Source: Eimeria necatrix
Lineage: Eukaryota > Apicomplexa > Conoidasida > Eucoccidiorida > Eimeriidae
Direction: 5' to 3'
DNA: 58,449 nt
Assembly: GCF_000499385.1 (NCBI RefSeq)
Contig: NW_013652558.1
Span: forward strand, 1 to 58,449
A program made the translations under genes and the position numbers. How positions within the stretch are numbered: position 1 is the first letter of the stretch; each line of letters starts with the position of its first letter. This document shows positions 52,126 through 58,449 of this stretch, piece by piece. The notes beneath the pieces are model-generated. The model had not been told where the DNA came from, made no database searches, and worked only from the letters and a program-made list of their open reading frames with translations.

Positions 52126-52159
<34 letters not shown>

Positions 52160-52247
52160 GGGCCAGCAGCAGCCGCCGCCGCTGCTGCTGCTGCTGCTCG
52201 TCCTCCGCAGTGTTATCGACATCCTCATCTTCTGCGAAGCTCAGCAT
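45925..52247 (-). CDS. PRP16: DEAH-box splicing helicase PRP16/DHX38
   Basis: Exons: 51607-52247, 51154-51527, 49973-50748, 48345-49695, 47819-47923, 47114-47296, 46758-46872 and 45925-46391, about 1,337 codons. The N-terminal [42 protein letters not shown] and [13 protein letters not shown], and the C-terminal [20 protein letters not shown], are specific to PRP16 rather than PRP2/PRP22. Core motifs are intact: [49 protein letters not shown]16 drives remodelling before the second splicing step. Ser, Ala and Gln runs interrupt the domain loops. Two frame discontinuities need explaining: one in a G8/C5 run near 51.40-51.45 kb and one in a CAG tract near 50.46-50.66 kb. Intron 2 has a GC donor; intron 7 probably does too. 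Upstream exons beyond ATG 52247 are possible. Confidence 0.9.
46430..46690. repeat. CAG tract and purine-rich repeats in PRP16 intron 7
   Basis: On the plus strand a CAG tract (46434-46490) is followed by [21 protein letters not shown] repeats up to 46690. In the PRP16 sense strand this is a long pyrimidine-rich stretch, then CTG repeats, leading into the CTGCTGCTGCAG acceptor. Confidence 0.9.
46701..47108. repeat. AAACCCT arrays flanking PRP16 exon 7
   Basis: Arrays at about 46701-46753, 46880-46930, 46937-46960 and 47056-47108. They occupy the donor side of intron 7 and nearly all of intron 6. Confidence 0.92.
47300..47818. repeat. Degenerate AAACCCTCG and AGAGACAAAA arrays, PRP16 intron 5
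   Basis: 47300-47480 is a degenerate array with units AAACCCTCGC, AAAAACCACC and AAAAACCGCC. 47560-47815 is an irregular AGAGACAAAA array (sense: TTTTGTCTCT). Together they make up almost the whole 522-nt intron. Confidence 0.9.
47924..48344. repeat. PRP16 intron 4: CTG tracts plus two exon-derived duplicates
   Basis: The intron alternates sense-strand CTG tracts with two partial copies of the 3' end of exon 4, at about 48172-48233 and 47998-48063. They retain recognisable [15 protein letters not shown] and [14 protein letters not shown] readings. Details are in the findings. Confidence 0.85.
48478..50803. repeat. CAG/CTG tracts of PRP16 exons 3-4 and introns 2-3
   Basis: Exonic tracts (sense CAG) at about 48478-48525, 49281-49325, 49379-49440, 50218-50300, 50465-50507 and 50575-50635. 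Intronic tracts (sense CTG) at about 49701-49975 (intron 3) and 50750-50803 plus 50935-50990 (intron 2). Confidence 0.92.
51084..51147. repeat. AAACCCT array in PRP16 intron 2
   Basis: About nine heptamers starting 7 nt downstream, in the gene's direction, of the GC donor of intron 2. A TTTAGGG array in the opposite orientation sits in intron 1 at about 51547-51585. Confidence 0.92.
51735..51866. repeat. Coding GGGGCCCC minisatellite in PRP16 exon 1
   Basis: A repeating CCGGGGGCCCCCTGGGG-type unit encodes (GAPQGAPG)n and GGPPGAPG on the minus strand. Similar GGGGCCCC blocks encode Gly/Ala/Pro runs in the GT31 paralogue and lie in spacers at 38.3 and 39.0 kb. Confidence 0.9.
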
Positions 52248-52416
52248 CTCCTGGGCAGGCCCTAAACCCTAAACCCTAAACACTAAACCCTAAGCCTCTC
52301 TGCCCAGGCCCCGAACCGCGAGCCCTAAACCCTTAAATGGCTTTAAAAGGGCCAGCAATTCATGCAACCTCTAAAAAGGAATAAATAAATGCCAAAAATA
52401 AACGAAGGATGAACAA

Positions 52417-52448
<32 letters not shown>

Positions 52449-53214
52449 GCGGCCTCATTGGGGCTGGGGCCCCAAGAGGGGGCCCCCAGCCCCAGCTTTC
52501 GTTTGCTGTTTTGACTTCTTCTTTTCCAGTTTTAATGATTTGTATGACAAATTAATTCAAAATATTTATTAATAATAAAAAATAGAATTAAAATGATCAT
52601 CTAAGGCTCAATAGACGCAGAAGCAAGGCAGCGAGCCGCCGGGCGCTGCCAAACCCTAAACCCTAAACCCTAGCCTAAACCCTAAACCCTAGACCTCAAA
52701 CGCCCGTCGCTTCGCCGCCAAATCTTTGTCTTCGCTCATCTAAAATGCAGCGGTAGACCTCCCGAATGCCTTCCAAACCCTAAACCCTAAACCCTAAACC
52801 CTAGGACACAACTACCATATGAGGGCAGCTGCTGCAGCAGACACTGCGCGCCAGCCAGGGTCCTAATCTAGGGTTTAGGGTTTTAGGGTTTGCTCAACAC
52901 AGTGGGAGCCCCAAACCCTAAACCCTAATTTCTTAGCTCCCCTGCTGCTGCTCAAGTTCGGGGTTTCCCAAGGCTAAAACCCTAATCTGTGCGCCATAAA
53001 CCCTTGGCCCTACTTCAGCGGCCTGAACCCTAAACCCTAATTCTGCAAACCCTAAACCCTAAGCCTTAATTCAGCAACTCTAAGCCCTAAACCCTAACTC
53101 AACAGCCCTAAGCCCTAACCCCTATTCACCAGCCCAAACCCTAAACCCTAAACCCTAAACCCCAAAGTGTGGACTCCAACGAAGACTAAAATTTTTGCCA
53201 GTTCGGCAGCGCCT
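52248..53214. other. Spacer with degenerate heptamers
   Basis: This lies between PRP16 (start) and the TPR gene (stop), both minus strand. AAACCCT clusters occur at about 52258-52292, 52650-52695, 52773-52803, 53030-53110 and 53138-53163, mostly 2-4 units with point changes. A short CAG tract lies near 52420-52445. No gene was seen. Confidence 0.6.
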
Positions 53215-53260
53215 TCAGGAGGCGTCCTCGTCATCGGAGGAGAGGCTGCTGTCGCTGCTA

Positions 53261-53311
<51 letters not shown>

Positions 53312-53403
53312 GGGTCATTGAGGCCCTGCTCCGCCAGTTCGCGCAGCTCCTTCTCCTGTTCTGCCATTGGGTGGTCGCTGGGGAAGCCAAATTGCTTGAG
53401 CCG

Positions 53404-53438
<35 letters not shown>

Positions 53439-54283
53439 AAAGCAGCAGCAGCAGCAAAACTCAGCGTTGATGAACTGCTGCTGTTGCTGCTGGGACACAA
53501 CAACTAGGGTTTAGGAGTGAGGGTTTAGGATTTACTAGGGTTTGAAGGCAGCAACTAGGGTTTAGGGTTCGGGGGGGCAGCCCGCGTTTAGGGCTTAGCA
53601 GCAGCGATTAGGGTTTAGGGTTTGGGGGCAGCAATTAGGGTTTAGGGTTTACGTCTTTCAACTCATCCAGCGCGCTGAGACAAGAGTCAAATTCCTTAGC
53701 TTTCAACAGCCCGCAGGAATACACCAGCCAGACCTCGGGCTGCAGCAGCAACAAACCCTAAGCCCTAAACCCTAAACCCTAAACCCTAAACCCTAAGCCT
53801 TGAGTAGCAGCAGACGCTGCTGCTGCAGCGCCAAACGGACAGACGGAGGCACAAGGCGCAGCAGCAACGGAAGCAAGAGCTTCACAAGCCCCAGCAGCAG
53901 CAACACCAACCACAGCAGCAGCAGCAACTGCTGCTGCTGCTGCACTTACTGTCTTGGGTTCTGCTGCAGCAGCAGCAGCAGCACCCAAGACAGTACGTGC
54001 AGCAGCATTAATAGCATCAGCCACAGCAGCCGCAGCAGCATCATCAAAAGCATCAGCCACAGCAGCAGCAGCATCAAAAGCATCAACCGCAGCAGCAGCA
54101 GCAGCAATCACTGCAGCAGCAGCAGCAGCAACCACTGCAGCAGCAGCAGCAGCAGCATACGTCGTCTTCGTTTTCTTCTAGACAGGTGCAGAGCACTTCA
54201 AGGGCCTCCTCAATCATTTCTAAATCTATGAAGAGTCTTCCGGCGTTGACTCGGAGTTCAATTGAAGCATTTTCCTCTTCTTG

Positions 54284-54331
<48 letters not shown>

Positions 54332-54627
54332 GCGCTCTGGCCCGCGCTGCCACAGCAGCAGCCCAGCAGCAGCCTTCTGCTGCAGCCGCTTCAGCACCGC
54401 ATGCAGGCGCGCAGCAGCAGCCATTGCGCCCTCGCGGTCCTCTGCAGCGCAGCAGCAACAGCAGCAGCAGCAGAGCTTGCTGCAGCAGCGGGAACGGGCC
54501 GCGCAGCAGCAGCAGCAGCTGCAGCAGCTGCTGCAGTGCGAGAGCAACCCCAGCGGCAGCCGCAGCAGCAGAGACAACCGCAGCAGCAGCAGCAACCGCA
54601 GCAACAGCAGCTGACCCAGCAACGACC

Positions 54628-54665
<38 letters not shown>

Positions 54666-54887
54666 CCTTTGACGTTCTTGAGCTGGGCCTCGCAGAGCAG
54701 CGCGTCGGGGCTGTCGGGGTCCAGCAGCAAAGCCTTGTTAACTGCTGCTGCTGCTGCTGCTGCTGCTTCTGCTTCGCCGCAGAGATCTGTGAGATAGAGT
54801 TCAGCCACAGAGGCGTAGGCCCGCACCAAGTGGGCCCTCGCCTCCTGCTGCGAGAACTCTGCTGCTGCGCTGCTGCTGCTGCTGCTC

Positions 54888-54927
<40 letters not shown>

Positions 54928-55262
54928 GGGGGCCCAGCCGCGCAGCAGACTCCAGCATGCCAATGGCCTTGTTGTACAGCGGCAGGCTGGCGGCGCCGTC
55001 TTCGAGTTGGGCCATTTGGAGGAACTTGAGGGGCCCCGAGTCTGGCTGCGGGCGGCAGCAAAAAGAAAAGAATAAAACAAAAAGCAGCAAAAGTGAGCTG
55101 CAGCAGAAGCAGCAGCAGCAGCAGCCGGCGCAGCAGCAGACTCAGCAGCAGGCGGGGCGCAGGGGCCCGCAGCCCGCTGCAAAAGCGCGAAAATTCGGCC
55201 GCGGGGGCCCCTTCCACTTGCAGCAGCAGCAGCAACCGCAGCAGCAGCAACTGCAGCAGCAG

Positions 55263-55298
<36 letters not shown>

Positions 55299-55593
55299 GC
55301 TGCACCTGCAGCTCCATGGCCCTCTGCAGCAGCTGCTTCGCCTCCTCTGCCCTGCCCATCTCTGCGTATTCGGCTGCGAGGCGTTCGAGCAGCCCCACAT
55401 GGTTGGGGTGTACAGACACCCCCTTCTCCAAAAACTTCACCGCCAACTCCACATTTGGCGGAAAAGAAGACTGACACTCTTCTGCTTTGGAAATGAAGAA
55501 GGCAGGGGGCTTTCCCTGGGATCGAGGCAGCACCTGCAAAGCCCCTGACGGGGGGGGCCCCTCGAGGGGGCCCCCCTCCCCGTCCACTTCCAT
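53215..55593 (-). CDS. ACL4: TPR protein, Acl4-like ribosomal protein L4 chaperone
   Basis: Five exons fit in phase: 55306-55593, 54667-55045, 54161-54441, 53653-53739 and 53215-53403, about 407 residues. ATG 55593 begins MEVDGEGGPLEG; an upstream open extension lacks ATG. TPR-like helices include HVGLLERLAAEYAEMGRAEE, LPLYNKAIGMLESA, the family-like VAELYLTDLCGEAE, NKALLLDPDSPDALLCEAQL, LRVNAGRLFIDLEMIEEALE and the acidic ENEDD-PEVWLVYSCGLLKA segment. The tail ends in poly-Gln then DSSDSSLSSDDEDAS. This order resembles yeast Acl4, which holds new L4 until ribosome incorporation; that assignment rests on motif memory. Ser/Ala tracts lie between helices. All four introns carry sense CTG tracts, and the last also starts GTAAACCCTAAACCC. 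Confidence 0.75.
53404..55305. repeat. CAG/CTG and heptamer repeats across the TPR gene
   Basis: Intronic (sense CTG) tracts at about 53404-53455, 53880-54155, 54445-54665 and 55095-55300. Exonic (sense CAG) tracts at about 54287-54330, 54742-54770 and 54858-54928. A degenerate heptamer block lies at 53503-53660 and another at 53755-53800. Confidence 0.92.
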
Positions 55594-56434
55594 TGGGCCC
55601 GCTGGAGAACTTGGAAAAAAGTGGCGAGACCAGTCAAGCAGTGGTGCGAGAGGCGCGCATTTCTCGAGTCTGTACACCCGGCCTTCGCGGCGGGAGAGGC
55701 GGCTCGCCGCGCCTCGCCGAGCCTAAACGAAGAAAGCTGAGAAGCTAAATGTTGAAATGGAGGAGAGTCGCCTAAATGCCATTAACTCAAAAGCTAAAAC
55801 GCGGGAATAACCGCTGGCCCCACAGCTGGGGTCGTAGCAGATTGGGCCTGCATCGGTTTGAGCAGCTGCCAAACGGGAAGCGGCGCGATCACCCGGGAAA
55901 GCGCCGACAAATTACTTCAAATTGGAGCTAAAAATGACGCAAAAGAACTGTTTAAACATTTGAAGGCAAAAGTATTTGGCATCGGCTGCGGATTTCCTCA
56001 AAACGGAGGCAGTTCAGGTTTGAAGCAGTTGAACTGGGTGGGTGCGGCCAGCTGGCAGCCGCGGAAGGTTTCGTCCAGGTACCTTCGTCGCTTCAGCTGA
56101 GTCTTAACGAAAAGTATAATTTAAATACTTTGGCCTTTTTAATGAACTTGTAAAGGAAGCTCGAGGCCTGCCGCTTCCCCGCTAGTGGACTCCTGCAGCC
56201 CTGCGGTGTCCTGGGCTTCTCCCGAAACGGCCAATCGACGGTTTGCGCGCTTCGCAGCCCGCTTTAAGCCTTCTTTTCTCCCATTTCGCGCTCATTTGGT
56301 TTTAATTGGTCATTATTGCATAAAGCAGCAGCCAGGAGAGGTTGATTTCCGGGCGGCGATCGGGGCTGCTGCTGCAGATCGTGTGCTGGCCGGTCCTCCA
56401 CAGGTTCCGCTGCTGCCGCCCTCAGGCTCTGGAT
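55594..56434. promoter_or_regulatory. Divergent intergenic region (probable bidirectional promoter)
   Basis: 841 bp between the start codons of the minus-strand TPR gene and the plus-strand secreted ORF. Unlike neighbouring DNA it has no CAG tract longer than three units and no heptamers. That fits a selected regulatory region, but no specific element was identified. A frame at 55858-56100 lacks an ATG and is not called. Confidence 0.45.
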
Positions 56435-56772
56435 ATGAAGATTTCGCGGCTCCGGCGAGCCCTTTTGTGGCTGCCTGCGGCGCTTCTGGCGGCCAAGTTC
56501 CCCCAGGCCGCATCTGCAGAGGCTGTCGTCCGTAGGCTGGGGCGCGAGGGCCGCAGCAGCAGCAGCAGCAGCAGCAGCAGCCCCTACGGGCTGCGGCCCC
56601 ACAGCGAGGGCGGCGAGAGGGGGCCCCCCGATGGCCCAGACGCGCAGAGCCGGCAAAGGCCCATTCTCGAGTTGGCAGCAGAACTCGCTGAAGTGCCTCT
56701 CTTCCCCCCCTCTGTCTTGGACGCTGCTGTGCGGCGCGTCGTCGAAATTGCCACCGAAAAGTCCTTTGCTGC

Positions 56773-56821
<49 letters not shown>

Positions 56822-57538
56822 ACGGTGCTGCCGGGGCCCCCCAAACAGCGCGCTGACGCAGACGCAGCAGCAGCGGAGGCCGCCGCGCAAGCAGCAGCGC
56901 TCGCAGAGGCAAAGGCTTCAGAACTAGAAGCAGCGAGAGCCGAAGCAGCAGCGGCAGCAGCAGCAGCAGCAGCGGCAGCAGAGGCTGAAGAGGCAGCAGC
57001 GGCGGCAGCGGCAGCAGCAAAAGCCGAAGCCGAGGCGTCGGAAAGGGCAGCCGCAGCAGCAGCAGCAGAAGGGGCCTCAGCAGAGGCTGCAGCCGCAGAG
57101 TCTGCCGCAGCGGAAGCTGCCGCAGCAGAAGCTACTGCAGCAGAGGCTGCTGCAGCAGAAGCTGCTGCAGCAGAAGCTGCTGCAGCAGAAGCTGCCGCGG
57201 CGAAAGCTGCTGCAGCAGAAGCTGCTGCAGCAGAGGCTGCCGCAGCAGAAGCTGCAGCAGCAGAAGCTGCCGCAGCAGAAGCTGCCGCAGCAGAAGCTGC
57301 AGCAGCGGAAGCGGGTGGAGCTGGGGGCTCCGCAGCGGGCGCTGGAGCAGGTGAGGAGGGCGGAGCGGCAGCAGCAGAGTTTGCAGCAGCAGAGTCGTTG
57401 GGGGCGGAGGGAGCAGCAGCAGCAGCAGCAGCAGCAGGGGCTGCCGAGGACGGCGAAGGCGGAGCAGCAGCAGCAGCAGCAGCAGCAGGAGAAGGTTTGG
57501 GCGTCGGGGGAGAGCCGTTGGAGGCGTCTCCCCCCCCC

Positions 57539-57576
<38 letters not shown>

Positions 57577-57714
57577 GGAGAGCGGGAGCGTGGGAGGGTC
57601 TTCGTACCCGCTGGGCCTGTTGGGTCTTCGTCGCGGGGGAGCGTTGGAGTTGGAGACAGTCTCCTCGCTGAGTCTGACGACCGAAGCGGGCTCGAGCGAC
57701 TTCGCGCTGCTGCC

Positions 57715-57750
<36 letters not shown>

Positions 57751-58449
57751 GCGGGGGCTGGTGACGGGCCTCCCCGCCGCCCCGCTGCAGCTGCTGCAGC
57801 ACCTGGTGCCCTTCGAGGCCTGCTCGCAGCGAGTCCAGGGCCAGTTCGGGCCCGTGTCAGTGCTGCTGATCTCGCAGCTGACGCACCACCGGCTGCGGGC
57901 GCTGCGGCGGGGGGCTGTGGCCCTCTGGTGTTCTCCGAAGCAGCAGCTGCTGCACGTGGCGCTGCACTTCGCGCCGCGGAACCCGCTGCTGCGGCTGCAG
58001 CACTGGCTGCAGCGGCTGCTGCTGCGCCGCCGCGCGCCGCTGCTGCTGCAGCTCCCGCTGCCCCCCACCTGCAGCTGCCACCCCCCGCAGCTGGGGCAGC
58101 AGCAGCCCGTCTTTGCTGCTAGAGAGGAGGCCCCGGGGGCCATAGACGCGCTGCTGCTGCGCTGCCCGCTGCCAGATGACAGGGAGTTCCTGCTGCAGCA
58201 GGCCCGGGGGGACTTGTGTCCCCTGCCGGCCCCGCTGGCTGCGCTGGGCCCCGTCGCGGACTTCGCCGCAAAAGTCCGCAAAATCGGGCCTTGTCTCTTC
58301 CGAGTTGTCGCCAAAAAGGTCTTCTCCGTCAGGGCCTCGCCCTCTCTCTTGACGCTTCGGGGGGTCTTCGGGGGCCCCCAGGGAGACCGCCAAACCGGGC
58401 TCCAGATCGACCTCCGCGGGGGCCCGGGGGCCCCCGGGGGGCCCCCGGG
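56435..58449 (+). CDS. Secreted Ala/Glu-rich protein, open at window edge
   Basis: From ATG 56435 the plus frame is open to the last base (at least 671 codons, no stop). It begins with a signal peptide (MKISRLRRALLWLPAALLAA, cleavage likely after AASA). Then come poly-Ser, the globular-looking ILELAAELAEVPLFPPSVLD, poly-Gln, and a long Ala-rich block with EAAAA-type pentapeptides (about 57,080-57,310) expected to be helical. Gly/Ala/Glu runs, another poly-Gln, and a C-terminal conserved-looking part follow: LVPFEACSQRVQGQFGPVSV, QLLHVALHFAPRNPL, VADFAAKVRKIGPCLFRVVA. No family was recognised. Apicoplast targeting is possible because a signal peptide precedes a long N-terminal extension. A minus-strand frame at 56584-58314 is a shadow caused by the repeats. 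Confidence 0.72.
57060..57312 (+). repeat. 15-bp coding minisatellite (GAAGCTGCYGCAGCA)n
   Basis: About 15 units encode the pentapeptide Glu-Ala-Ala-Ala-Ala in the secreted ORF. Third-position variation (GCC/GCT/GCA/GCG) with conserved residues suggests that the helix-forming peptide is maintained, not only the DNA repeat. One unit has Lys in place of Glu. Confidence 0.9.

Noticed and set aside
56584..58314. 576-codon minus-strand Ser/Ala/Cys-rich frame
   Set aside because: It mirrors the CAG and EAAAA repeats of the plus-strand ORF. It has no signal peptide or globular motif, whereas the plus frame starts with a good signal peptide and is open throughout.

Overview
The window looks like nuclear DNA of an apicomplexan coccidian of the genus Eimeria. 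Three things point there: many CAG/CTG (GCA/AGC) trinucleotide tracts that are translated as runs of Gln, Ala and Ser; many internal telomere-like heptamers (AAACCCT/TTTAGGG); and intron-rich genes whose conserved cores match alveolate and other eukaryotic housekeeping families. Eimeria chromosomes are known to alternate repeat-poor (P) and repeat-rich (R) segments, and this window appears to contain both. The genus is inferred from sequence style and gene content; no database was searched.

Layout. 1-33 kb is repeat-poor. It holds no recognised gene up to 6.4 kb, then a complete DDX41/Abstrakt DEAD-box helicase gene (10 exons, + strand), a small secreted Cys-rich protein (-), a signal-peptide/PLC-X-like/transmembrane protein (-), a poorly understood stretch at 17-21.4 kb with a foldback element and an LTR-like segment, a single-exon two-TM protein (+), a four-exon protein with a CxxC-x6-CxxC motif (-), and a GT31 glycosyltransferase (-). 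At about 33.0 kb heptamer arrays start abruptly and continue to about 53.8 kb, with CAG/CTG tracts running to the window end. The R part holds a second, GC-rich GT31 paralogue (+, head-to-head with the first), a YqeH/NOA1-type circularly permuted GTPase (+, 11 exons), a PRP16/DHX38 spliceosomal DEAH helicase (-, 8 exons), an Acl4-like TPR protein (-, 5 exons), and a long secreted Ala/Glu-rich ORF (+) that runs off the right edge.

Functionally the recognised genes are mainly RNA and ribosome biology: DDX41 and PRP16 act in splicing, the YqeH-type GTPase in organellar small-subunit assembly, and Acl4 is a ribosomal protein L4 chaperone. Added to these are glycosylation (two GT31 enzymes) and secreted or surface proteins.

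Gene models were built by hand from conserved motifs, GT/GC-AG sites and codon phase. The main structural findings are: introns made almost wholly of repeats; a sense-strand polarity in which exonic tracts read CAG and intronic tracts read CTG; frequent GC-AG introns; a dispersed palindrome AGGTGT-ACGT-ACACCT that is also amplified into two minisatellites; and exon-fragment duplications inside a PRP16 intron.
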